Shown: positions 23,481 to 34,040 of the stretch, piece by piece
Layout: each line of letters opens with the position of its first letter
How positions within the stretch are numbered: the stretch's first letter is position 1
Assembly: GCF_026072635.1 (NCBI RefSeq)
Contig: NZ_AP023081.1
Coordinates: forward strand, 2,006,501-2,070,500
Source of the DNA: Pseudomonas solani
GTDB taxonomy: Bacteria > Pseudomonadota > Gammaproteobacteria > Pseudomonadales > Pseudomonadaceae
Length of the DNA stretch: 64,000 nt
Reading direction: 5' to 3'
Notes under the pieces: generated by a model
What the model saw: the letters and a program-made list of their open reading frames with translations, nothing else
Database searches by the model: none
What the model was told of the DNA's origin: nothing
Made by a program: the position numbers and the translations under genes

Positions 23481-24695
23481 TTACCCCACGAGCTGGTTGA
23501 GGGAAAGGATGGGCAGGAGGATGGCGAGGACGATGACCAGCACCACCGCGCCCATGAACACCAGCATGAAGGGCTCGAACAGCCCCACTAGCATGGCGAT
23601 GCGGGCGGCCAGGTCGTTCTCCTGGTTGCGCGCGGTGCGGGCCATCATCTGGTCCAGTTCCCCGGACTTTTCGCCGCTGGCGATCATGTGCAGCATCATC
23701 GCGGGGAACTCGCCGCTCTGCTCCAGGGCGCGGGTCAGGCTGCTGCCTTCGCGCACCTTCTGCGCCGCCACTTCCACCTTGGCGCGGATGGCTCGGTTGG
23801 CCACCACCTGGGCGGCGATGCCCAGCGCCTCCACCAGGGGTACGCCGCTGCGGGCGAGAATCGCCAGGGTGGAAGCGAAGCGGGCGGTGTCGGTGGCGCG
23901 CACCAGGCGCCCCACCAGCGGGATGCGCAGCAGGATGATGTGGAAGCGCAGGCGCGCAGCGTCCCTGCGCAGCGACGCCTTGAGCGCGCTGATGCCGGCC
24001 ACCGCCAGCAGCAGGATCAGCCAGCCCCAGTGCTTGACCACCTCGCTGGTGGCAATCAGGCCACGGGTCAGGGCTGGCAGCTCCTGCCCGGTGTTGACGA
24101 AGACCTTGACCACGTCGGGCACCACGTAGCCCAGCAGGAAGCCGACGATGCCGAGGGAGGCGCACATCAGGATCACCGGGTAGAGCAGCGCGAGCTGGAC
24201 CTTCTGCCGCGATTGCTGGCGTTGCTCGGTGTAGTCGGCCAACTGCTCCAGCACCGGGCCGAGGTGGCCGGCGTGCTCCCCCGCCGCGACTGTGGCGCGG
24301 TACAGGTCGGGGAAGGCACTGGGGAACTCCTTGAGAGCACCGGCCAGGCTGTGGCCTTCCAGCACCTTGGAGCGCACCGCCAGCATCATGGCCTTGACCC
24401 GGCCGCTCTCGCTTTGCGCGGCGACGGCGCCGAGCGCCTCCTCGATGGGCATGGCGGCCTGCACCAGGGTGGCCATCTGCCGGGTGAGCAGGGCCAGCTC
24501 CATGGCCGAGAGCCCACGCTGGAAACTCCAGCGGCTGCCCACCGACTCCTGGCGGGTGCGGGTGGGCTTCACGTCCAGCGGGGCGAGCTGGCGGTCGCGC
24601 AGCAGCTGGCGCACCTGGCGGGCGCTGTCGCCCTCCATCACGCCCTTCTTCTGCTGGCCCCGGCTGTCCAGGGCGATGTATTCGAAGGCAGCCAT
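23481..24695 (-). CDS. gspF: T2SS inner-membrane platform protein GspF
   Basis: 404 residues. Two repeated GspF domains (ALLTRQMATLVQAAMPIEEA and ARFASTLAILARSGVPLVEA), each followed by LxxGxSL-type motifs (LEGHSLAGALKEFP, REGSSLTRALEQSGEFP). Three transmembrane helices lie near residues 170-195, 222-240 and 375-398. This is the multi-pass centre of the assembly platform that couples GspE to pseudopilus growth. The ATG abuts the gspE stop (TAAATG). Length is standard. Confidence 0.97.
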   Translation of the reverse strand: MAAFEYIALDSRGQQKKGVMEGDSARQVRQLLRDRQLAPLDVKPTRTRQESVGSRWSFQRGLSAMELALLTRQMATLVQAAMPIEEALGAVAAQSESGRVKAMMLAVRSKVLEGHSLAGALKEFPSAFPDLYRATVAAGEHAGHLGPVLEQLADYTEQRQQSRQKVQLALLYPVILMCASLGIVGFLLGYVVPDVVKVFVNTGQELPALTRGLIATSEVVKHWGWLILLLAVAGISALKASLRRDAARLRFHIILLRIPLVGRLVRATDTARFASTLAILARSGVPLVEALGIAAQVVANRAIRAKVEVAAQKVREGSSLTRALEQSGEFPAMMLHMIASGEKSGELDQMMARTARNQENDLAARIAMLVGLFEPFMLVFMGAVVLVIVLAILLPILSLNQLVG

Positions 24696-26225
<1,530 letters not shown>

Positions 26226-26423
26226 TGCGTTGGAGGCCGACGGACAGCAGGCGGGGTCCCGGCCTGCTAAAGCCTTGAGCACCACCGCAACCCGGACGGG
26301 GAGCGATGGCACGGTGCAATTAAATCACAGGTGGAGGGGCGATTTGGTGCGGGAGTGCGCAGGGAATACGGCCGTTTGGTCGGAATTACCGGGCAGCAAT
26401 ACACCGAAGGTTTGTGCTGCGTA

Positions 26424-26459
26424 ACAAGGTTGCTCGCCCGCAGGGCGAAGCAACCTTGT
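26424..26459. terminator. Long hairpin between the toxin-like locus and gspE
   Basis: ACAAGGTTGCT-CGCCC (26424-26439), a GCA loop, and GGGCG-AAGCAACCTTGT (26443-26459) form a 16-bp stem with a single bulged A. It starts 14 bp past the stop of the 450-residue gene (26474) in the direction of transcription. No T run follows on the minus strand, so it may attenuate or protect the 3' end more than fully terminate. Short flanking arms CGTAAC (26420-26425) and GTTACG (26473-26478) extend the symmetry. Confidence 0.5.
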
Positions 26460-26473
26460 GAGTGGGCGTAGCG

Positions 26474-27826
26474 TTACGAAGCGGGAGTGTTCCAGGTGAT
26501 GATCGGATCAGCGAGCGATGCCTTGCTTCCTGCTGGGGATAGCCCGCCGAATTTGCGGAAGTACTGGATATAGGCCGGCAGGAAAGCCTGCTCGAATTCA
26601 TTCGGAGCAATCGACGTGGTTACTTCGATATGAAATTGGCCATCAAATTTTCGATCCAGAATTGCTTCCGACTGGTTATAAGCCCCACTGCAGGACTCAC
26701 CGATGACTCTTCCAAGCTCATAGGCAGCCGAACGTATAGCGCGGTTGCAGGACGTATCTTCGATCCTCAGCCTGTAACCGTGCTTGCCCTTGACACTGGA
26801 GGCTGCCTGGCTCACTTCGACGACTGGGCTCAGATCGAAGTCAAGCAGTTCAGGAGAGAGTGGCTGGCCGGTTTTCCAAAGCAGAACCGCGTTGTCCGAG
26901 AGCAGGACATCGCGCCTGAGGGTGACGTAGTTGTAACCGCCAACGAAGCCGCCATGGAAATTGATGACCCAAGGAGCGGACCAACTCAGCACTTGGACTT
27001 CGGGTATATCTTTCAGCTCCACTGAAATCAGCACCTGACTCTCGCCATCGCGGTTGACGGCCACATACAGGTGCTGCTCGTCACACCAGAGGCGGACCTT
27101 GGCCTGATCGATATCCAGAGGAGTATCAAAAATGTGCCGAGGCTCAAGCGTTGCCGATTCGCCGTCATAGTCCAGTTGCTTAATCCCCTGCGCATCTACC
27201 AAGTAGGTAAGGCCGGAAGCGGACTGCACGACACCACACACAGCTTCACTGACGCGGATGGTGGAGGTCAGTTGCTGCTTGCTGACATCGTAGATCTGGT
27301 AGTCAGACCCTGGGGCATGCTTGAACAGGGCAAAGCACTCGGTAAAGAAAATCGGCTGCTGTCGACCAACCGATACGGTGATGGCCTGCAAATGGCCGAG
27401 CTTCTCACCCTGTAGCGTAAAGAACTGCGAGGTTTTTTCTTGCGACAGAGCCACCCAGGTGCTAGCGAAGTACTTGTCGCCCACGATGAACGGCAAGCGA
27501 CCTAACTCACTGCCGCTCCAGTCATAGACGCCGTAAAACTTATTACCCTCCGCGTCCACGGACCTGAGCACGCAATACGTCTCATCTCCACCGATGAACA
27601 GGTCGCGGGTATGCCACTCATTGCCAGAGGCGATGACGGTGCAGCCATCCTCCTTGTACGAATTGAGCACCTCGACTGTCGAGGTGGAGAAGCGCAAATA
27701 AGTTGCCGCAGGCGGAATAAGCTTAGCCTCTGTGGCGGAGACAAATGCACCGGACTCTTCGGTGTTTATGGAAAGCCCTTCGGGAACAGACCGGAGAACA
27801 GCGTTTCCAACGATATTAACTACCAA
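26474..27826 (-). CDS. Unknown 450-residue protein, candidate immunity partner
   Basis: The frame starts at TTG (27824-27826), with AGGAGG about 10 bases before it, and overlaps the last 11 bases of the preceding toxin-like gene, so the two are translationally coupled. There is no signal peptide or transmembrane segment, so it should be cytoplasmic. The sequence shows recurring beta-rich blades (DWSGSELGRLPFIVGDKYFA, FFTLQGEKLGHLQAITVSVG, LDYDGESATLEPRHIFDTPL) suggestive of a beta-propeller, and a C-terminal part (CNRAIRSAAYELGRVIGESC) unlike it. I recognise no family. Lower GC than the flanks and position directly after a putative nuclease-tipped exported protein suggest an immunity protein, although 450 residues is long for one. 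An adaptor or accessory protein is the alternative. Confidence 0.7.
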   Translation of the reverse strand: MVVNIVGNAVLRSVPEGLSINTEESGAFVSATEAKLIPPAATYLRFSTSTVEVLNSYKEDGCTVIASGNEWHTRDLFIGGDETYCVLRSVDAEGNKFYGVYDWSGSELGRLPFIVGDKYFASTWVALSQEKTSQFFTLQGEKLGHLQAITVSVGRQQPIFFTECFALFKHAPGSDYQIYDVSKQQLTSTIRVSEAVCGVVQSASGLTYLVDAQGIKQLDYDGESATLEPRHIFDTPLDIDQAKVRLWCDEQHLYVAVNRDGESQVLISVELKDIPEVQVLSWSAPWVINFHGGFVGGYNYVTLRRDVLLSDNAVLLWKTGQPLSPELLDFDLSPVVEVSQAASSVKGKHGYRLRIEDTSCNRAIRSAAYELGRVIGESCSGAYNQSEAILDRKFDGQFHIEVTTSIAPNEFEQAFLPAYIQYFRKFGGLSPAGSKASLADPIITWNTPAS

Positions 27827-30800
27827 CCTTTACCCCTCCTAATATGACCGCCAAAGCCGCTTTTGCCTCATCCGCTACCTCGGTGTACTTCTTGTTTGTC
27901 ATTTTGGCTATATAAGCTTGGATGTTACTACCCTCTTTCTCCATCGCCTTGATGGCAGTATTTATGAGCTTAGTTCGGTCAATGCCCGTCGACGTCCCTT
28001 CAACAAATTCCCAGCGAACGTTCTTGCCAGCACCTTCGCCCGTCATATACCCCAATAGGTCTTTGAGCAGCTGCCCCGGAGGGCCATCTTCATCATTTTC
28101 CTTTTTGAGGACGTTCATGGCATTTTCGATATGGGTTTCACCCTTATTCTGAGTCCAGTATTTCGACTCGACAAAGAACTCATTCTCGCCAACTTTTACA
28201 TGTGCATCGTAGTGGCGAGTGCCACCTACTGTTTTCTTAGGCGTCTCGAAGCCCAGAACCTTCATATCCTTGTTTTTATCGATAAGACGTTTGATCACCT
28301 GCAACGTACCTGCGCCGCCCCGGGCAACGAATATCCGATCCACTTCAACGCCATCTTTACGCGTCGCCGTAGCGCCCAGTTGCTCAAAGACCTTGTTCAT
28401 GTCCGTGGCCGGGCTCTTGGTGGTGAAGAGGTGTTTCTCTATCTCACCAATGTCCTTCACGAACTCTGCCATGGTCCGACCGTTAAAGCACAACGAAGGA
28501 CCGCAAGGCGTGTGGCGGAAGGCCGCCAAGGCATTCTCTGAACCTCGCGAATAGATGGCCATCAGTGCAACCAGCTCATCCGACTTACCTGCCAAGTCAG
28601 CCAAGGGGGTCCCTTTCGCCGCTTGCAGCTCCGCGATGACCTTGGTGAACACGGCACCCGCGTTTTTATCCGTACCGACCTTCTTCGCGTTGTCTTGCAC
28701 CCTCGTCAATACAGCCAGCAGGTCGCTGGCCTTTCCGGCCACCGCCGCATGCGCCGGTCCGACGACAAAGCCAACCAGCGATTCCACACCCGTTTCGAGA
28801 GCACCTCGCTGTACAAACAGCCCGCCCTCTTCCGTCATCCAATAGGCGTAGACCGTCCATATTTCGAAGTCTTTGGCCGTCTTGATCGCGCTGAAGATGA
28901 ACTCTTTCAGCGCCGGTCCTTCGAAGGCCACCAACGCCACAATCTGCAGCATCGGAATGACCTTCTTCAGCGCCTCGACTTTCTGTCCCGAGACACCGTT
29001 CAACACCTTCTTGTCCAGGTAGGTGACCAGGGTGCTGATCACAGCGCTGCCTTTGAGGACCTTGGAAGCGGTCTTGCCACCCGCCAGGGCCGCATCGACC
29101 GCAACACCCGCACCGGTGAACTCAGCCAGGGTGCTAACGATCCCCAGCCCGGCGAATACATAGGTCGGGTAGTCGAATTTCTCCGTGTTGTCGGTGTAGT
29201 AGTAATAGCTGTGGATAACGAAGTCGCGGATATCACCCACCAGAAACAGACTGGCGACGAAGTCACAGATGGTGGAGACCGCGTTATCGGTGGAGCCGGT
29301 TACCACCCCATCCAGGCACTTGGCCAGGTAGATGGCGGTATTGCCCAAGGCGTTGATCTGGTTTTGCAGGCTGGTGATCAGCCCCAACTCGGCATAGGCG
29401 ACGGTGGTCTGCCACACGCCGTTCGCGGTCTTGACCTTGATTTCAGCCTGGCGAACCTTCTTCTGCAACTCGCACTTGACCACGAAATTCAGCAACGCCT
29501 CGGCGGCGTTGATAGCGCCTGTGGTCGGCACCAACGCGCAGGCGTCTTCGCCATCGGCCACCGCCTGGGCGACCAGGATGCGGCTGATGGTGACGAGCAG
29601 GCCCTGGTTGGGGTTCTCTCGCAGTGCCAGCAGGTTGCTCAGGTTGGAGCTGATGCGGAATCTCGCTTTGCCATCGCTGCCGACCCGGGTGGAACCTTGT
29701 TCGCCACCGCCGCCGACAATGGTCACAACAGGTGCCTGGGTCCAGTCGAACAAGCCAAAGCGGTTGATCGCACCCTTGAAGCCCTTGCCCACGACCGCGG
29801 CGTACTGACCGGACGCTTTCTGCAGAGGGCCGCTCAGTGAGGCCGTGAACGTTTGGTCATCCACCTGCAGAATCAGTTTCTGCGCCACCACATGGACGCC
29901 CATGCGGTGCCACTGTTCCTTGCTCACTGGCTGGCTGATCAGCTCGATATCGGCATCCTGGGTCTGCGCGGTCACCTTTACCCGGCCGTCGCCCGTCAGT
30001 ACCGCCTTCAGGCCACTGGCCGCGTAATCGAGCAGGTTCTTGCCGAAGGCCCCTTCATCGGGACGGAACGACAGGGTCGCCCCCACATCATCGGTACGCG
30101 CCAGCGCCTGGTCGTAGGGCACGCCGGCATAGCCGTCATCCGTGGTTATCTGGATGAAGCGGTCCTCGCGTCGCACCCCCTGACCCTGGGGTGTGGCGTT
30201 GTGCAACTTGATCTCTCGCTGGAACTCATCGTCCAGGAAGCGGCCATCGGCCGAAGGCCCATACAGCCCCCAGAACGCAGCAGGTAGCAGGTTCGGTGAC
30301 AGGTAATCGCGCAGGTCGATCTCGACCTCTTCGCCCACGTCACCCTTGAGCACAATCTCGGTTTCAGCGCGCTGACCGTCAGTTGATGAACCGAAGCGGG
30401 AGGAAATCAGCAGCGGATTGGAAACCTCCAGATCATTACTCAGCGCATCGACCTTGAGCGACATGGGGAACAGCTTGTCGTTGATGCGGGCAATCAGCTT
30501 GCCCTCGCCGACAAAATTGCCGGCATCCAGGCTGGTGCGCACGCTGTTGTCACTGCCCAGGGTCAGCGTGCCATTGGTGACGGCCCCCCTCAGGGCGGTG
30601 ACCTGAATCTGCACGCCGGAAAGGTCGGGTGTGTCGGACTCGGCACGAATGGTGACCGGAACATTGCCGCCACGGGGAATTTCATCCGGGGCGTCGACCA
30701 CCAGCTTGATGTCATCCACGGTCAGCGTGCGTTCCTCCACCACATCGCCGATCTTGATGGAGTAGTTTTTCTCGCCCGCTTCCTTGTCGCCCTTGAGGAC

Positions 30801-33800
30801 CAACTGGACCTTGCCGTTGACCGTCGCGGTATCGCCGCTAACCGCGATGTCCTCGCCCAGGATTTCCACCAACGTACCGTCGGCGACGGTATTGCCGAAC
30901 TTGTCCTTGGCGAGAATATCGAGGGTGATCTTTCCCGCCCCCGAAATGGCCGTGCGACCCTGGGCGTTCGCCGTCACGGTATGGGGCTTGCCGGGTACGA
31001 TCTCGAAAGTGGCGGTTTTCGGGTCGATGACATAGGGCTCGCTGAACTTCGCCGTCACCGTGGCGCGATTGCCAGCCTTTGTGGTCAGTTTCAGGGCATT
31101 GGCGAAGGTGCCCGTCATGTTGGTGTCCGAGGCCTTTTCCAACTGCCCGTTGCCGCTGACCGACCAGCTCAATGAATAGCGATGGGTGTTCTTGTCCTCG
31201 TTGGGGCGTAACACCACGGCACTCAAGCCCTGGGAAACCAACGCCGAATCATCGGCGGAGACCTTGATCGTTTCTCCACCAGCCATGGGCACCGGCAACA
31301 GCACGATGTTATCGAACGCCCACTCCCACAAGATGTTGCTCACATCATTGTTGGCATACAGGCGGATGCTCATGAAGTCTTCCGGCTGCAGCGCCGACAG
31401 GTGATTGAGGTCGGTGAACTGAATGGTCTTGCTCGGCCCGTACTTGACCTTCACTTCCGACCCGCCCATCGCCAGTACCATCTCCCGCTCCCCCTTCATG
31501 TCGAAGGGGTCGAGCTGGGCGAACTGGCTTTGCAGCAGCGAGTAGAGGAAGTCGATGACCCTGTCGGAAGCGGTGATGGCGGCCTGGTTCAGATCGATCT
31601 TGGTACCGGCATCGCTGGCCAGTTCCTTGCGCTTGATCTGATCGACCGTCAGGTCATACAGGCTGAACTGCATCTCGGGCCGGTACTTCCATTCGTACCT
31701 GGGCTCCGGCTTCTTGAAAGTCTGCTGGGGAAACGACTTGACCGCCTTGCGATAGGCCTGGCGCGACAGCTCGCTGGCCTCTTCATCGTTGAGCGGCACC
31801 CTGACCGGCACATAGTGGGTCGGGCGGTACTTCAACACACCGCTGCCCGAGCCATTGGAGGAAAAGTCCGGGTTGCGGTTTTCCGGCTGGCCGGTCACCT
31901 GCAGATACAGGTGCTGCTTGGCCAATATTTTCTCCGGCAGCTGGATCACCTGCACTTGCTGGCCCGGCTTGATCTTGAACTGCGAGAGGCTGTTGGCGCC
32001 TTCCGGTGCCAATTGATTGGCCGCGACGATTTTCGCCAGCCGCCCGGTGAAGCCATAGTCCGCCAATTCCTCCGGCAGGGCTCCACCATCGGCATCCTGC
32101 CAATCGGTATAGATCGCAATGCTGATATCAGTGCCGAGCCCCGCACCTTCATTACCAATGAGCTGCTTCTTCAGCTCGCCCTTGGTCATGCCCTTTTCGA
32201 TCTTGTTCTTGCGCTCGGCCCAGACCTTGAGGTTCGGCGGTGCCAGTTCGATGCGCTGATCGGCGAAGTTCAACAGGTTACCGCTGGCCACGGCGGACTC
32301 GAGCTTGACCTTGACGCTGCCGATGTACCCGGTGGGTCGGTTGATGGCGATGATGCGCACCGTCTCGCCGGCCTTGAGGTGGTTGGCCGCGCGCTTCTGG
32401 AACTCTTCCTTGAAGCCGCCGGCGCTCTGCCACTTGCTAAAGGCCGCCTCGCCGGTGCGGCCAGCGATGGCGTAGTAGTTTTCCTTCGAGCCGCGCAACT
32501 GGATGGTGTAGCGGAAGCTGCCGGACTTCTCGTCGACGCCGGAGTAGTTCTTGTACAGCTCGTCTTCGTGCAGCCCGCGTCGCTCGGCCACGAGCTGACC
32601 GTTGGATTCGCGGAACACATAGATGTCCGTGTCCTTCAGGTCGTCCTTGCTGATGCTTTCCAGCAGCCCGCGATCCTCGAAATCGGGTGCTATATCGATC
32701 AGCCTCGTGAAATCTGGCGGCGGTGTCTCACCATCAGACGCCCCCGCGCTCGCACTGCTGGAAAGATAAATTCCCTGCAGTTCGGCCTCTTCGAGCGTCG
32801 TCTTTACGAAGACCTCTTTCGGCTTGCCATCTACCTGCTTGACGACCTTCTTGCCCGGTACGACCTGGTCCGGCTTTTCATCACCGTCGAAGTCGTAACT
32901 CTGCTGGAGATAATTGTCGCGCTTCCCGGTCTTGTCACTGTGGGCGGTCTTGTCGCCGAGCTTCACACCACCACCGAACTGCGCCGAACCGTCCAGCACC
33001 ATCAGGTCGATGGGGAAATCCGCAGCCTGCTTCATCGGCGTTGCGATAGTGGCGACAATCGCTGCCGCCTCCATGCTCCAAAGACCCAGACCATTGCAGG
33101 AGTCGTAGTCCGGCCGGGTCATGTAGTAGGGCATGTTGGAGCTGCCCCGAGGGTTGAAGCGCTTGTAGTAGAGCTCCAGGTATGACGGGGTGGTGTACTC
33201 GAAGAAGAAGCCGGGGCAAGGCGGCAGGAAGTAGTTCATCTTGTACTTGCCGTCGTCATCCGTCAGGGCATAGCCGCCGGTGACATGGCTGCCCAGGGTG
33301 ACGCCCACACCCGGTAGCGGGCCGTAGATCTTCGCGTCGCGGTCGCGGGTGTTCTTGTCGTCGACCTTGCCGTCCTTGCCGAAGAAGCCCGCGCGGAAGC
33401 CGATGCTGTTGGTGCCCTGATGGAGGATCTGCCCTTCCTTGGACAGCAGCAGCGCCTTGCTGCTGGAGGACGGGGTGACATTGCTGTCGATGGGCATCTG
33501 CAGCAGCAGCAGTTCATCGCCCTTGGTGCTGAACCGCTCTTTCTCGCCACGCACCAGCACGGTCAGGCTGCTGGGGCTCAGGCTGGGCTTGTCGATGGTC
33601 TTGCCGTCCACCGTCTTGAAGGCCGTGCCCCGGTAGGTGGCGGCCGTCATCACTTCGCTCTGTGGATAACGTTCGCGAGCGTCCTTGAGGCGCTGCAGGT
33701 AGGCGCGATAGATATCGCCAGACATCACCTGGGCCTGCTCCAGCGGCCCGGTGGCCTCGCCTATCTCACGGGCTTCCTTGCCGTCGCTGCCGTACTCCAC

Positions 33801-34016
33801 CCAGATGGGCTTGCCGTTGGGGCTGAGCACAACGGCACGGGTGTAGACGGCGCCGAACTTGTAGTAGGTCTGCGGGATGTAGATACCGGGGATCAGCCCA
33901 AAGCCGAAGAACGCCTGGGCCGTGGCGGTCCAGCCGGCCAGCAGTGCACCCAGGGCCAGGCCCGGCCATGCGCGACTGCGGCGTTTCGATACGGAAGGCA
34001 TGACCAACATATCCAT
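27816..34016 (-). CDS. 2,066-residue exported protein with putative C-terminal nuclease toxin domain
   Basis: A signal peptide lies near the N-terminus (LALGALLAGWTATAQA, cut before FFGFGLIPG). A long beta-rich body follows. An invasin-like Ig domain is near residues 1005-1100 (GAGKITLDILAKDKFGNTVA), a LamG-like domain near 1340-1435 (KEQWHRMGVHVVAQKLILQV), and a hydrophobic helical stretch near 1600-1780 (FAGLGIVSTLAEFTGAGVAV) resembles pre-toxin or translocation regions. The last ~200 residues hold Asp1937 (HYDAHVKV) and Glu1950-Ser-Lys1952 (FFVESKYW), the D-x12-E-x-K pattern of PD-(D/E)XK nucleases. GC drops to about 45% over this tip. It lies 24 bp after the TSP3 protein gene in the same operon. 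A toxin role is inference; the nuclease call rests on a short motif. Confidence 0.8.
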   Translation of the reverse strand: MDMLVMPSVSKRRSRAWPGLALGALLAGWTATAQAFFGFGLIPGIYIPQTYYKFGAVYTRAVVLSPNGKPIWVEYGSDGKEAREIGEATGPLEQAQVMSGDIYRAYLQRLKDARERYPQSEVMTAATYRGTAFKTVDGKTIDKPSLSPSSLTVLVRGEKERFSTKGDELLLLQMPIDSNVTPSSSSKALLLSKEGQILHQGTNSIGFRAGFFGKDGKVDDKNTRDRDAKIYGPLPGVGVTLGSHVTGGYALTDDDGKYKMNYFLPPCPGFFFEYTTPSYLELYYKRFNPRGSSNMPYYMTRPDYDSCNGLGLWSMEAAAIVATIATPMKQAADFPIDLMVLDGSAQFGGGVKLGDKTAHSDKTGKRDNYLQQSYDFDGDEKPDQVVPGKKVVKQVDGKPKEVFVKTTLEEAELQGIYLSSSASAGASDGETPPPDFTRLIDIAPDFEDRGLLESISKDDLKDTDIYVFRESNGQLVAERRGLHEDELYKNYSGVDEKSGSFRYTIQLRGSKENYYAIAGRTGEAAFSKWQSAGGFKEEFQKRAANHLKAGETVRIIAINRPTGYIGSVKVKLESAVASGNLLNFADQRIELAPPNLKVWAERKNKIEKGMTKGELKKQLIGNEGAGLGTDISIAIYTDWQDADGGALPEELADYGFTGRLAKIVAANQLAPEGANSLSQFKIKPGQQVQVIQLPEKILAKQHLYLQVTGQPENRNPDFSSNGSGSGVLKYRPTHYVPVRVPLNDEEASELSRQAYRKAVKSFPQQTFKKPEPRYEWKYRPEMQFSLYDLTVDQIKRKELASDAGTKIDLNQAAITASDRVIDFLYSLLQSQFAQLDPFDMKGEREMVLAMGGSEVKVKYGPSKTIQFTDLNHLSALQPEDFMSIRLYANNDVSNILWEWAFDNIVLLPVPMAGGETIKVSADDSALVSQGLSAVVLRPNEDKNTHRYSLSWSVSGNGQLEKASDTNMTGTFANALKLTTKAGNRATVTAKFSEPYVIDPKTATFEIVPGKPHTVTANAQGRTAISGAGKITLDILAKDKFGNTVADGTLVEILGEDIAVSGDTATVNGKVQLVLKGDKEAGEKNYSIKIGDVVEERTLTVDDIKLVVDAPDEIPRGGNVPVTIRAESDTPDLSGVQIQVTALRGAVTNGTLTLGSDNSVRTSLDAGNFVGEGKLIARINDKLFPMSLKVDALSNDLEVSNPLLISSRFGSSTDGQRAETEIVLKGDVGEEVEIDLRDYLSPNLLPAAFWGLYGPSADGRFLDDEFQREIKLHNATPQGQGVRREDRFIQITTDDGYAGVPYDQALARTDDVGATLSFRPDEGAFGKNLLDYAASGLKAVLTGDGRVKVTAQTQDADIELISQPVSKEQWHRMGVHVVAQKLILQVDDQTFTASLSGPLQKASGQYAAVVGKGFKGAINRFGLFDWTQAPVVTIVGGGGEQGSTRVGSDGKARFRISSNLSNLLALRENPNQGLLVTISRILVAQAVADGEDACALVPTTGAINAAEALLNFVVKCELQKKVRQAEIKVKTANGVWQTTVAYAELGLITSLQNQINALGNTAIYLAKCLDGVVTGSTDNAVSTICDFVASLFLVGDIRDFVIHSYYYYTDNTEKFDYPTYVFAGLGIVSTLAEFTGAGVAVDAALAGGKTASKVLKGSAVISTLVTYLDKKVLNGVSGQKVEALKKVIPMLQIVALVAFEGPALKEFIFSAIKTAKDFEIWTVYAYWMTEEGGLFVQRGALETGVESLVGFVVGPAHAAVAGKASDLLAVLTRVQDNAKKVGTDKNAGAVFTKVIAELQAAKGTPLADLAGKSDELVALMAIYSRGSENALAAFRHTPCGPSLCFNGRTMAEFVKDIGEIEKHLFTTKSPATDMNKVFEQLGATATRKDGVEVDRIFVARGGAGTLQVIKRLIDKNKDMKVLGFETPKKTVGGTRHYDAHVKVGENEFFVESKYWTQNKGETHIENAMNVLKKENDEDGPPGQLLKDLLGYMTGEGAGKNVRWEFVEGTSTGIDRTKLINTAIKAMEKEGSNIQAYIAKMTNKKYTEVADEAKAALAVILGGVKVGS

Positions 34017-34040
34017 CTGTCAGAGATTCCCTTGGCCGCC

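Noticed and set aside
26419..26478. Integron attC site at the end of the 450-residue gene
   Set aside because: The imperfect palindrome is suggestive, but the flanking arms do not match the RYYYAAC/GTTRRRY core sites, and there is no integrase or cassette array.
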